A program made the position numbers and the translations under genes. Shown piece by piece: positions 37,005-45,759 of a stretch of DNA of 64,000 nucleotides. Where the stretch lies: contig NZ_BQME02000002.1 in the NCBI RefSeq assembly GCF_022180385.2, positions 744,001 through 808,000 of the forward strand, written 5' to 3'. The notes beneath the pieces are model-generated. The model did no database searches, was not told the DNA's origin, and was given only the letters and a program-made list of their open reading frames with translations. The DNA is from Paenibacillus sp. L3-i20 (GTDB lineage: Bacteria; Bacillota; Bacilli; Paenibacillales; Paenibacillaceae). Position 1 is the first letter of the stretch. Each line of letters opens with the position of its first letter.

Positions 37005-38192
37005 TTATTTCGTCAATATTTCGGCAGGTGTGATTTCTTGTGTATGAATAATGATGTCGAACCAGTCAGCAAGTACTCCGGTCATATGGAAATCAGCGTC
37101 CTTCTCTTTGTCATAATACGGACCGATTACACGCGTCTTTGTTGGAGAGTTGAGCCATGCATAAACAGATTTCGGTTGTTGACTACGTATATCTAGAAAA
37201 TAGTTTTTCAAATCAACCGCGCCCAGAATTGCTTCGGCGAAGTCTGGAGAAGGGGATGGAATTAGATCTACTCCTGAGCCGTGGTGAAAAGTTAGACCAA
37301 TAGAGATATAGCCTACCCCAAGATGCTTCCGCAAATGGCTCCCTACACTTTCTCCATTCGCAAGTATATTGTTTGCAGCTGTATGCCCAATGCCACCCCA
37401 ATAAACAATCTGATTACCAGTATGCTCATGCCAAAGAATCATACTTTTATAAAACTTTTGATCTAAATTAAGCTTGTCACAAGTTTGTTGCTCGTAGAAA
37501 CACAAGATGAAACGAGCATATTGGAGCACCAGATCGTAGCCCTCTTGAATTGGGAGGCTTGATACTAGCTCATAGGCCAGTTTGGCGTGATGAATAAGTA
37601 CTTGTTGTATCTCCTTATTCTTAATGTCCGCAGATCGAAGCACGGAATAATGAATATCAATTTCGACTATGCGTTCTAATGCACACAATCGAACATAGTT
37701 GGACACAACATCAAAAACTTTTGCGTGCAAATCGCTTGAATACCCTCCAAAAACTTGAATGGCATCGTTGGGATTTTGTTCGTTATATAAGCGCATCCAT
37801 TGAATGGCAGCAAGAATTTCTTCCGTTTGCAAAGGACCCCATGCATTAAAAAGTATGGTTCTCGGGTTTCCAATTCCTTTACGGAGGTACTCATTAAGCT
37901 CGACACCTATCAACCAATGTAACTCCAAAGCGAGGGAACGAAATTCTAATTTCTCAACCATAAATCTCAGAAATCGATGTTTCATAACATACATTTGATG
38001 TGCGCTACGGGCGCCACGGGTTGACTCTCCAAAGCCGACAACTTTAGTATCTTGTAACCTATGTATGAATGTAGATAGATCAGTAAATGGGGCTTCCGGA
38101 TCAATGGTAGAGAGAGGTTGTGCATGATCTTTAATCCACTGAATAACTGTTTCTTCTTCAAATAGAATAGTGTTGTTTTGAACATTACCCAT
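37005..38192 (-). CDS. Erythromycin esterase-family protein with altered active site
   Basis: The 395-residue protein is of the erythromycin esterase/succinoglycan biosynthesis family (PF05139). It shows the N-terminal VVGFGESTRGARSAHQMY segment, SLALELHW, and the C-terminal IVYWGGIGHTAANNIL. In active Ere enzymes the first motif carries a catalytic His (GE-x-T-H-G type). Here that place is Arg59 (codon CGT, one base from CAT). Glu56 and the downstream His in GGIGH remain. Macrolide lactone hydrolysis is therefore doubtful. AAGGAGGG precedes the ATG. It is convergent with the ddl operon, and no other resistance gene is nearby. Confidence 0.8.
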   Translation of the reverse strand: MGNVQNNTILFEEETVIQWIKDHAQPLSTIDPEAPFTDLSTFIHRLQDTKVVGFGESTRGARSAHQMYVMKHRFLRFMVEKLEFRSLALELHWLIGVELNEYLRKGIGNPRTILFNAWGPLQTEEILAAIQWMRLYNEQNPNDAIQVFGGYSSDLHAKVFDVVSNYVRLCALERIVEIDIHYSVLRSADIKNKEIQQVLIHHAKLAYELVSSLPIQEGYDLVLQYARFILCFYEQQTCDKLNLDQKFYKSMILWHEHTGNQIVYWGGIGHTAANNILANGESVGSHLRKHLGVGYISIGLTFHHGSGVDLIPSPSPDFAEAILGAVDLKNYFLDIRSQQPKSVYAWLNSPTKTRVIGPYYDKEKDADFHMTGVLADWFDIIIHTQEITPAEILTK

Positions 38193-38413
38193 AAGAGACC
38201 CTCCTTATTCTTTAATCCTTCTATTACTAGTTTTCTTATGAAGTATTGACTACACCATAATTATAAAGGGACAATACTAACAAACATATTCCATAAATTA
38301 TGATTATCTTAAAAAACTTCCTCCAAGCTCATTCTTTATAAATGGTAAGCAAAAAACAATATTTACCGAACCATAATGCCTTATGATTTGTCTATTAATT
38401 GAGGTGATAGATA

Positions 38414-38962
38414 TTGAGCGAGCAGTATCTAAAGTTTATTACAGAGATGGATTCAGTTTCATTGAATCATCTTATGGATCAATATGGTCAGGATGTATGG
38501 AATTACGCTTTTTTTCTGACGAAAAATCGTAATGCAGCTGACGATATTACACAAGACGTATTTATTCAAGTTTATAATCATGTAGATTCTTTTCGAGGAG
38601 AAGCTTCGATAAAAACCTGGTTACTCACAATCACACGCAATATGAGTCGTAATTTTCTTCAAACTGCGTTTATTCGTAAAGTCTTACTTGTCGACATTGT
38701 AAAATCTATCGGTAGTAGCCGTTCAGCAGAAGAAATGTATATCGAGGAAGAAGCTGCGAATGAAATTTGGAAGAAGATATTTAAGCTTCCGACCAAATAT
38801 CGTGAAGTGCTTGTGCTTCAAGCTAAATATCAGCTATCCATTGCTGAAATATCTGACATCCTTAAGATCCCACAAGGAACAGTTAAATCGCGATTATCTG
38901 ATGCACGGAAGAAGATGAAACAATTGTTGACCAAGGAGGAGTTGCTTCATGAATCCATCTAG
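38414..38962 (+). CDS. ECF-type RNA polymerase sigma factor
   Basis: This 182-residue sigma-70 family protein contains region 2 (YGQDVWNYAFFLTKNRNAADDITQDVFIQVY, read across about residues 24-54) and region 4 (FKLPTKYREVLVLQAKYQLSI, then KIPQGTVKSRLSDARKKM). It resembles extracytoplasmic-function sigma factors of the SigW/SigM/SigX class. The TTG start at 38414 follows GAGGTGATA. Its 3' end overlaps the next gene, a single-pass membrane protein likely to be its anti-sigma factor. It would respond to an envelope signal and transcribe its own operon. The target promoter motif could not be identified. Confidence 0.88.
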   Translation: MSEQYLKFITEMDSVSLNHLMDQYGQDVWNYAFFLTKNRNAADDITQDVFIQVYNHVDSFRGEASIKTWLLTITRNMSRNFLQTAFIRKVLLVDIVKSIGSSRSAEEMYIEEEAANEIWKKIFKLPTKYREVLVLQAKYQLSIAEISDILKIPQGTVKSRLSDARKKMKQLLTKEELLHESI

Positions 38963-39758
38963 ACCTGATTGGTACGATGATTTGCAAGGTAATCCATTAA
39001 AACAAAAGACCTTTACAAATGAGTTGGCTGACAAAATTAGATCACGGACTATTTCAACTGTTCAAGCTCCTCCAAGACTTCGACAAATATACTGGGCTGG
39101 AGGTGCAATATTATTGGCAATCGGGCTCGGACTAATATTGTTCTCTCGTGAAACTCACATATCTGATCGTTTAATAACAGTTGCTGGCGTGCCTGTCCCA
39201 TCTAAAGAGAATTTCATGGTAATACCGGTAATACCAACGGATGCACAGTTATTGGAGTTGATCAAACGAGAGTATGATAACTTAAATCGCCAAATTATTT
39301 TTAAAGATATCATTGATGAGACTAGCATGTTGTTATTTACAAATAGAATTGTTTCAGGAAAGTCTAAAAGAATTTGGGAAGTTAGTTACGCAAATTGGAA
39401 TTCCAATGAACAGGCATGGACTATTGAGAAGAAAGGAGAACTTCCAATTGACTATGTAACCGCTACTGAATATGAAAAAGCACTCGAAGAAGGTGAGGTT
39501 TTGCGCTTTAGTGGTGAAAAAATGACTAGTCCAACGGACCCTTCCTCTGACTTACTCTTTGGTCTAGTTAGTGAATCACGCGTATCCTCAGTGAGAATAA
39601 CGGATCATAACAATGTCCCATATAACGCAATAGTAATACACGATATAAGTGGTTCCTTAAAGCTTTGGTATACCTTCATTCCTAAGACAGAGGGGAACAT
39701 CAATGTAGAAGCGCTAAATAGAGATGGATTGGTTTTAGATGAGTTTGATATAAAATAA
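38949..39758 (+). CDS. Probable membrane anti-sigma factor
   Basis: The protein has 269 residues: a short cytoplasmic N-terminus (about 1-50), a single membrane helix (about 51-68, AGGAILLAIGLGLILF) and an extracytoplasmic domain of about 200 residues. It begins 14 bp inside the sigma-factor gene, in the usual place of an ECF anti-sigma factor. There is no clear zinc-binding ZAS motif, so it belongs to the non-ZAS type. The stop codon lies 10 bp before the left end of an insertion sequence; the C-terminus looks complete but may have been altered by the insertion. Confidence 0.7.
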   Translation: MNPSRPDWYDDLQGNPLKQKTFTNELADKIRSRTISTVQAPPRLRQIYWAGGAILLAIGLGLILFSRETHISDRLITVAGVPVPSKENFMVIPVIPTDAQLLELIKREYDNLNRQIIFKDIIDETSMLLFTNRIVSGKSKRIWEVSYANWNSNEQAWTIEKKGELPIDYVTATEYEKALEEGEVLRFSGEKMTSPTDPSSDLLFGLVSESRVSSVRITDHNNVPYNAIVIHDISGSLKLWYTFIPKTEGNINVEALNRDGLVLDEFDIK

Positions 39759-39768
39759 ATGATCCGAA

Positions 39769-39817
39769 GGGGCTGTCCCAAAAGGTCATAAAGTGACCTG
39801 AGGGACAGCTTTTTTTG
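39769..39817 (+). terminator. Terminator formed by the IS left end
   Basis: GGGGCTGTCCC pairs with GGGACAGC, with an inner AGGTCA/TGACCT stem, and is followed by TTTTTTTG. It would stop transcription from the anti-sigma gene entering the element. Confidence 0.75.
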
Positions 39818-39893
39818 TTCTGAATAAACAAAAAGAAATCGCTTTTTGGTAAAATGGAGGTACCACCCAACCATTCCAAAAGGAGCGATTTCT

Positions 39894-41453
39894 TTGTACA
39901 TTCAATATACCATGGACCAACTTACCCTGCCAATGGATTTGGAGGATGACATTCCTCAAAATCACCTCGTGCGTATTGTAAATGCCGCTGTGAACCGACT
40001 TAGCGACAGGATCTTTGCCTCCGCATACCCTGGTGGCGGCCGAGATAGCTACCACCCCAAAATGCTCACCAAAGTTATTGTTTATGCCTACACCCAGCGG
40101 ATCTACTCGTCTCGACAAATCGCTAAAGCGGTCCGTGAAAACGTCATGTTTATGTGGATTGCAGGCAGACAACAGCCGGACTTTCGCACCATCAACCGTT
40201 TCCGTTCTGAACGTATGAAGACGGTGCTCGAGACCGTCTTCACCGCCGTTCTACAATTTCTGGCTGAGGAGAAATACGTGCGGCTTGAACATTACTTTGT
40301 CGACGGAACCAAGATTGAAGCTAACGCCAATCGCTATACGTTTGTCTGGGGCAAAGCGGTGGTGAAACAGAAGGCGAGGCTGCAGGAGAAAGTCCAGACT
40401 TTGTTCGCTACCATTGAAGAATCTGAGCGTCAGGAAGAGCAAGAACATCACGGATGGGATCTTCCTGAACTCGGCGAGTCCACACAGATCACCAGCGAAA
40501 AGCTGGAAGAGGCTGTAAAGCAGCTAGAGGAGCAACTACAAGAGAAACCTAAGGACAAGCCATTGAAAAAAACAGTTCGGGCAATCCGCAAAGACCTCCT
40601 CCCCCGCTTGCAAAAATACGAAGTACAGCAGGAGATTCTCGGAGATCGTAATAGCTTCAGCAAGACCGATACCGACGCTACTTTCATGCGAATGAAAGAA
40701 GATCACATGCGTAATGGCCAGCTCAAACCTGGCTACAATGTACAGATCGGAACGGAAAACCAGTTCATTATCGGCTACAGTTTGCACCAGCGCCCGACAG
40801 ACACACGTTGCCTCAAGCCCCACTTAGAGAAGGTAAAAGCAACTCTGGGAAATATACCGAAAACAGTTATCGCGGACGCAGGATACGGCGGGGAAGAAAA
40901 TTACGCTTACTTGGAAAACGAACAACTAGAAACAGTGGTGAAGTACAGCACATACCACAAGGAAAAATCGAAGAAGTGGAAGCAAGATATCAGTAAGTTG
41001 GATAACTGGCAGTATGACGAAGCCGAAGACATATGGACGTGCGCTGCTGGGCGTAACCTACTATTTCGCTATGAAAGTAAGGAAACGACAGAAAGCGGAT
41101 ATGAGTTACGGAAGCGCCACTACCGAAGCGAAAACTGCGAAGGCTGTCCGCTCAAAGAGGCTTGTACAAAAGCCAAAGGAAACCGAGAAATCAGCGTGAG
41201 CCTGAAGTATCTGCGTTACAAGAAACAAATACGCGAGAAACTCAAGAGCGAGGAAGGGTATGCGCTGTCGGTTCGAAGAATGATCGAACCGGAAAGCGTA
41301 TTTGGACAACTGAAAAACAACCGGGGATTCCGGCGTTTTCTGCTTCGAGGCCTGCCGAAAGTAAGCCTTGAGGTCGGGTGGCTTTCGCTCGCCCACAATC
41401 TGCTCAAGAAGGCGGCAATAGACCAAAAGCCAGAAATGGCGGTGCAGGGATAA
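39894..41453 (+). CDS. IS1182-family transposase
   Basis: The 519-residue transposase is of the IS1182/IS5-like DDE type. The N-terminal part has the family pattern DQLTLPMDLEDDIPQNHLVR. The catalytic region contains YFVDGTKIEANANRY, and TVIADAGYGGEENYAYLE supplies the second Asp. The final part has a Cys cluster (CEGCPLKEAC) and the Glu region around RRMIEPESVFGQLKNNRGFRRF. The TTG start at 39894 follows AGGAG by eight bases; the longer frame from 39846 overlaps that site and has no start signal. It is uninterrupted and probably functional. Confidence 0.88.
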   Translation: MYIQYTMDQLTLPMDLEDDIPQNHLVRIVNAAVNRLSDRIFASAYPGGGRDSYHPKMLTKVIVYAYTQRIYSSRQIAKAVRENVMFMWIAGRQQPDFRTINRFRSERMKTVLETVFTAVLQFLAEEKYVRLEHYFVDGTKIEANANRYTFVWGKAVVKQKARLQEKVQTLFATIEESERQEEQEHHGWDLPELGESTQITSEKLEEAVKQLEEQLQEKPKDKPLKKTVRAIRKDLLPRLQKYEVQQEILGDRNSFSKTDTDATFMRMKEDHMRNGQLKPGYNVQIGTENQFIIGYSLHQRPTDTRCLKPHLEKVKATLGNIPKTVIADAGYGGEENYAYLENEQLETVVKYSTYHKEKSKKWKQDISKLDNWQYDEAEDIWTCAAGRNLLFRYESKETTESGYELRKRHYRSENCEGCPLKEACTKAKGNREISVSLKYLRYKKQIREKLKSEEGYALSVRRMIEPESVFGQLKNNRGFRRFLLRGLPKVSLEVGWLSLAHNLLKKAAIDQKPEMAVQG

Positions 41454-41478
41454 CCTCCCTAGCACCGCCATTTCCTTA
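41433..41478 (+). terminator. Terminator at the end of the transposase gene
   Basis: GAAATGGCGGTGC / GCACCGCCATTTC forms a 13-bp perfect stem continued by an inner AGGGA/TCCCT pair and followed by a T-rich stretch. It overlaps the transposase stop codon. Confidence 0.8.
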
Positions 41479-41545
41479 TTTTCTCCCATTTTTCATCATG
41501 CGAGCTGTTTCATGAAGTAAGTATTTATACTTTTGAGACAGCTCC

Positions 41546-41764
41546 TTTTTTAAAAAGCGAACGCCATCGTCGGTGAAGTTTTTTTGTTTTACTTTGCAGC
41601 CAGAGAATAGTGTGTTCATTTCAGAGCTAGTGGACATGAATAAGATGGCTCCTTAATCAATTCAAGGGCCATCTTATGGGAGCAAACTCCGTGGTGGTTT
41701 GTTTTAAACTATCCACAATCCGGGTCAGTTTTCAATGTTACCAGAAATAAGTCAATAAAATAGA
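41546..41764. other. Intergenic region between the IS and helD promoter
   Basis: It holds a T-rich stretch and an 8-bp AAGATGGC/GCCATCTT hairpin (around 41642-41677) without a good T-tract. No coding frame was recognised. The sequence probably separated the sigma operon and helD before the IS inserted. Confidence 0.4.
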
Positions 41765-41806
41765 TTGAACGAAAAATAACGCTATGATATAATCGATAGC
41801 GTTATT
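41765..41806 (+). promoter_or_regulatory. helD promoter with inverted repeat around the -10 box
   Basis: TTGAAC (41765-41770) and TATAAT (41788-41793) are 17 bp apart. The perfect 11-bp inverted repeat AATAACGCTAT (41775-41785) / ATAGCGTTATT (41796-41806) brackets the -10 box, an ideal repressor site. The start codon is about 125 bp downstream. Confidence 0.75.
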
Positions 41807-41929
41807 GACATTTCAATTTGAATGTGTATTCAGTTTTATCCCTATTTTAATTATACATCTGGAATTTTGATTTGTCAATGCGCTTTTTTTGCTCCAAAAA
41901 AATGGATGAAGGAGTGTGTTCAGAGAAAT

Positions 41930-44347
41930 ATGAATACAAATGATTTGCGACAGGAACAGAAACGATTGGAATGGGTCAGGAACAAACTACAGGCGAGAAT
42001 CACTGATCTAGAACCTGAGGTTGCTGGGCTAAGCGATCAGGCTACGGACATCCGCAAGCGGTTTTGGGAAGAAGTTACGATAAATACGAGTACGGATGAA
42101 GATTTCGAAGAGACCTTCTACACGATTAACCAGCAGTCCGCGGTATTGGCTGAACGTGAACGGGGTCACAAGCTTTTGACGCAACAATGGAATAATATGA
42201 ATCGTCTACTTCCATCACCTTATTTCGGACGCATCGACTATCAAGAGGATGGCTTGGAAATTAGAGAGCAGATCTACATCGGAGTATCTTCCTTTGTCGA
42301 CGAAGACGGATTGAACTTTATGATCTATGACTGGCGTACGCCGATCGCAAGTTTGTACTACGACCATTCTCCTGGCAAAGCGTCTTATGATACACCGGGT
42401 GGATGCATCGAAGGGACGATGGAGCTCAAGCGGCAATACCAAATTCAGAACGGGCAAATCCTTAATATGTTTGATGCGAGTGAAACGATCGGAGACGAAA
42501 TTTTACAACAAGTGCTCGGTAAAGGCGCTAACTCGCAAATGAAGAGTATTGTGGCAACCATCCAAAGGGAACAAAACACTATAATCCGTAATGATACAAG
42601 TCGGATGCTAATCGTCCAGGGGGCGGCTGGAAGTGGCAAAACTTCCGCAGCATTGCAGCGGGTGGCGTACTTGCTGTACAAATATCGGCAGAAAATCAAA
42701 GCTGATCAGATCGTTCTATTCTCTCCGAATCCGATGTTTGCCAGTTACATCTCCACTGTCCTTCCGGAGCTTGGCGAAGAGAATATGCAGCAGACGACCT
42801 TTCAAGAATATATTGATTACTGGCTGGGTTCTTCGTTGCAGCCGGAAGATCCTTTTGATCAGATCGAATATGTACTAACTGCGCAAGGGACGCCGGACTA
42901 TGAAGCTCGGCTTCAGGGGATCGAGTATAAAGCTTCCGAGGTTTTCCTGCAAGCCCTACAATACTATGGAATGTGGCTCGGAAGGGAAGGTATGCGATTC
43001 AACGGTATTTGGTTTCGGGATCGCGAATTGGTTACAGCTGAGCAAATGAGAGCGAAGTTTTACGGCTTTGAGTATTCTTTGCCATTGTTTAATCGCGTCG
43101 CTCTTTTGCAGGAATGGTTGCTGAAGGAACTATCTTCGCTGGAGCGTAAAGAACGGCAGTCGTCTTGGGCAGAGGAAGAATTGAATTATCTCGACAACGA
43201 GGAGTATGCGGAAATATTCGGAATGCTGCATAAAGATAGGGAAGTATTCGATATTGCGGAACAATACGCTGTCGTTCGTGAGAAAAAGAACAATAAGCGT
43301 CGTGGGGATGAAGGGGATTATGACTTCGCCCAGAGGGAGGAAGATATGCTCCTCCATAGAATTGTCAAAGAAAGTTTTAAACCACTTAGGAAAAGTGTTA
43401 AAAAGTTCTCGTTTGTAGACATCAAAGGCATATATGGGCAATTGTTTGAGGGGGAAGCTGCTTATCGAGAAAAAACGAATGGGGCTTTCATCCCATCATT
43501 GTGGCATGAAATTTGCACGCAAACTAAGGAAACTTTGCGTCGGAACGAATTGTTTTATGAGGATGCAACTCCGTATTTGTATGTAAAAGAACTGATCGAA
43601 GGTGTCCGGACGAACAAGGAAGTCCGTTATGTATTTGTTGATGAGGGTCAAGATTATTCGGCGTTTCAGTATGAGTATCTAAAGAAGCTATTTCCTCGTG
43701 CCCGGATGACTGTGCTTGGCGATTTTGGGCAAGCGATCTATATGCAGTCCACAAGTTTGGACGCAAACGATTCGCCATTGATCCGTCTTTATGGTGAAGC
43801 CGAAACAAGTCTTATACGCTTGATTCGCAGTTATCGTTCAACGAGGGAGATTGTTGAATTTACGAAATCGATGCTACCAGGCGGGGAAGAAATTACACCG
43901 TTTGAAAGGGGAGGTCTGAAGCCCCTACTTATGAGACTGGATAGTGGGGAGAAACGTGATGTGCAAATGGTAGCTGACATTGCAGCGCTCAGGGCAGAAG
44001 GCTTCGATTCCATCGCCGTCATTACGAAGAGTGCAGCTGCAAGCCGTGAAGCTCATAAGTCGCTACAAATTCAAGCTGGAGAAGCTTTGCAGCTCATTAC
44101 AAAGGAGACGTTGGACTTTAAAAAAGGTGTGATGGTTATTCCCGTTTATCTCGCCAAGGGAGTAGAGTTCGATGCAGTCTTAATCTATGATGCTTCGTCT
44201 GAAGCGTATGGTCGGGACAACGAACGTAAGCTTCTTTATACAGCGTGCACGCGAGCCATGCACCGACTACATCTTTACACAACGGCCGAGTGGTCTCCAT
44301 TTGTGCAGGCGTTGCCTGAGTATTTGTACGAGAAGGCATCATATTGA
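41930..44347 (+). CDS. helD: HelD-like RNA polymerase-recycling helicase/ATPase
   Basis: This superfamily 1 (UvrD/Rep-like) ATPase has about 805 residues and the HelD layout. A coiled-coil N-terminal arm (LRQEQKRLEWVRNKLQARI) is followed by the domain ending in FMIYDWRTPIASLYYD. Walker A is GAAGSGKTSAAL, and later helicase motifs include VFVDEGQDYSAFQYEYL, LIRSYRSTREIVEF and the AKGVEFDAVLI region. HelD dissociates stalled RNA polymerase complexes and some classes confer rifampicin tolerance. The ATG at 41930 has AAGGAG 15 bases upstream; ATG 41906 is an alternative. Strong promoter and operator elements lie upstream, so expression looks inducible. It is longer than B. subtilis HelD by little. 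Confidence 0.88.
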   Translation: MNTNDLRQEQKRLEWVRNKLQARITDLEPEVAGLSDQATDIRKRFWEEVTINTSTDEDFEETFYTINQQSAVLAERERGHKLLTQQWNNMNRLLPSPYFGRIDYQEDGLEIREQIYIGVSSFVDEDGLNFMIYDWRTPIASLYYDHSPGKASYDTPGGCIEGTMELKRQYQIQNGQILNMFDASETIGDEILQQVLGKGANSQMKSIVATIQREQNTIIRNDTSRMLIVQGAAGSGKTSAALQRVAYLLYKYRQKIKADQIVLFSPNPMFASYISTVLPELGEENMQQTTFQEYIDYWLGSSLQPEDPFDQIEYVLTAQGTPDYEARLQGIEYKASEVFLQALQYYGMWLGREGMRFNGIWFRDRELVTAEQMRAKFYGFEYSLPLFNRVALLQEWLLKELSSLERKERQSSWAEEELNYLDNEEYAEIFGMLHKDREVFDIAEQYAVVREKKNNKRRGDEGDYDFAQREEDMLLHRIVKESFKPLRKSVKKFSFVDIKGIYGQLFEGEAAYREKTNGAFIPSLWHEICTQTKETLRRNELFYEDATPYLYVKELIEGVRTNKEVRYVFVDEGQDYSAFQYEYLKKLFPRARMTVLGDFGQAIYMQSTSLDANDSPLIRLYGEAETSLIRLIRSYRSTREIVEFTKSMLPGGEEITPFERGGLKPLLMRLDSGEKRDVQMVADIAALRAEGFDSIAVITKSAAASREAHKSLQIQAGEALQLITKETLDFKKGVMVIPVYLAKGVEFDAVLIYDASSEAYGRDNERKLLYTACTRAMHRLHLYTTAEWSPFVQALPEYLYEKASY

Positions 44348-44536
44348 TGAAATTACAACATCAATCAAGCTGGGGTGGCGGTTTTTGACCACATGCCTCG
44401 TGACAGCTGTATCGCACCTTCACTCCTTCTGCATAATCTGAAGCAGCAGGAAGAAGACGGAATCGTTGGCAGGGATAATCCGAAACCTACGATGCATTAT
44501 CACTAATCACGAATCGGTTTCAAGTTGCTCATAATC
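44348..44536. other. Intergenic region after helD, possible relic
   Basis: A plus-strand stretch (44369-44506) is open for about 45 codons and reads like a C-terminal fragment rich in Gln and Pro. There is no ribosome binding site and no recognisable family. It is probably a gene remnant. Confidence 0.35.
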
Positions 44537-44575
44537 AAATAGCCTTGGTCGATAGTCGGCCAAGGCTATTTTTTG
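44537..44575 (+). terminator. Terminator between helD and the DUF3862 gene
   Basis: AATAGCCTTGG / CCAAGGCTATT forms an 11-bp stem followed by TTTT. Confidence 0.8.
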
Positions 44576-44685
44576 CTGGTTATATGAATGTACAGTACAT
44601 ATCTAGCGAGCCTAATCCTCGGTTACATACTCCTTTATTTAAAACTTATTACACGACCACAGTCGCAAACAATTCTGAACTTATA

Positions 44686-45060
44686 TCATTCGAGTCCAAA
44701 CTGTGATTTGGTGTGAAGCGTATCATTAATGAATATGAAAGTGGCGCTAGTGCCGGTGCCTTCTGCTCCTTCATACATAACTCCAATGCCATATGAATCG
44801 GTATCTTTGATGCCACTTTCGGTAATAATTTCACCTTCAATGCCAACGATATCAATTACTTCTTGGTACTTCATGCCATTGTTGATTTTGTCATATTGTT
44901 CTTTTGTAATTTTCCCCTCACTTGTAGATGCCGAGCTCTCAATAGGTGCTACTGGTGATGGTGCAGCGGAGTTTGTTGATGGCACGGGTTTACTAGGGTT
45001 GTTACATGCTACCATAGAGATCATTAGAATAATTGCAAATGCGATACGTGTCGTTTTCAT
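44686..45060 (-). CDS. DUF3862-like lipoprotein
   Basis: The 124-residue precursor has a signal sequence ending in a lipobox (ISMVACNN), followed by a Pro/Ser/Ala-rich linker. A domain of about 70 residues contains ITKEQYDKINNGMKYQEVID, as in the SmpA/BLIP-like DUF3862 family. It would be a membrane-anchored extracellular protein of unknown function. AGGAGG stands four bases before the ATG. No operon partner is adjacent. Confidence 0.75.
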   Translation of the reverse strand: MKTTRIAFAIILMISMVACNNPSKPVPSTNSAAPSPVAPIESSASTSEGKITKEQYDKINNGMKYQEVIDIVGIEGEIITESGIKDTDSYGIGVMYEGAEGTGTSATFIFINDTLHTKSQFGLE

Positions 45061-45194
45061 TTTGCCTCCTAATACGTGTAGAAGTAAGTGGGTTTCGATT
45101 GCTAGTTTAAAACAACGCCAAAATTCTACTTATGATACGGTAATTAAATCTGTCTTATATATTTTAGTTAAAAACTATTTGATCCGTAAAGTTA

Positions 45195-45374
45195 CTAAAG
45201 TATGAAGTTTTTGGGGAGTACAGTGGAAATTGGGAGGATTTTCAGGTCAAAATAAGAATTATTGATGCGTAGCAAGTCAACTAGCTCATGTTTCGATAGA
45301 CAGACAAACATAGGTCTATTTTTGGGCAAATAGTATTCTAAACTATTTGGAAATAGGGGATATACGATTTTCAC
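45195..45374 (-). CDS. Possible 59-residue protein
   Basis: GTG 45374 is preceded by AGAGAGG with eight-base spacing, better than the upstream ATG at 45392. The product begins MKIVYPLFPNSLEYY and is neutral, without a signal peptide or recognisable domain. It stands alone in a gene-poor stretch of about 680 bp, which makes chance possible. No homologue is recognised. Confidence 0.3.
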   Translation of the reverse strand: MKIVYPLFPNSLEYYLPKNRPMFVCLSKHELVDLLRINNSYFDLKILPISTVLPKNFIL

Positions 45375-45486
45375 GTAAGTTACCTCTCTCATACTAACTA
45401 TGTTTTAAAAATTCGAATTTCAAGGAAAATATGGGGCCATAGGTCCTACTCAACTACAACAAATTTATTAAACTGTTACGAAGTTT

Positions 45487-45535
45487 ATACCTCCGTTCTT
45501 TTCCTTAGGGAGAGGAGAATGGAGGTATTTTTTTG
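45487..45535 (+). terminator. Orphan terminator
   Basis: ATACCTCCGTTCT pairs with GGAGAATGGAGGTAT (one G-T pair) and is followed by TTTTTT. No plus-strand gene clearly ends here, so it may serve a small unrecognised transcript. Confidence 0.65.
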
Positions 45536-45759
45536 TTGACTAATTTATATTTAATTATCCATTCTGTGACCGTTTGAATCATTTGATTGGATTAATGAAG
45601 GAAGTGATTTAGAACCATTTATAAAAAAATATATTTCATCCATTTAGTTATATCCTCATTGAAAATACTCTAATATAAAGTCATGCACCTTAGAAAAGAT
45701 CCTAGTTTATCTAGGGGAATAGCAGGAATTCCTAAAACCAATTGAGAGGGGATTTCAGA

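Larger units (their letters stand above)
39769..41545. mobile_element. IS1182-family insertion sequence
   Basis: Terminal inverted repeats GGGGCTGTCCCAAAAG (39769-39784) and the complement of CTTTTGAGACAGCTCC (41530-41545) match in 14 of 16 positions. The match may extend two bases outward at each end (AA). Between them is one transposase gene. No target-site duplication is evident in the flanks. The left end itself forms a transcription terminator and the right side carries a second one, so the element is insulated from outside transcription. Confidence 0.85.

Noticed and set aside
38246..38267. Promoter TTGACT/TATAAA before the sigma-factor gene
   Set aside because: Spacing is only 10 bp, too short for a sigma-A promoter.
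44369..44506. 45-codon open stretch after helD
   Set aside because: No start, no ribosome binding site and no recognised family; kept only as a possible relic.
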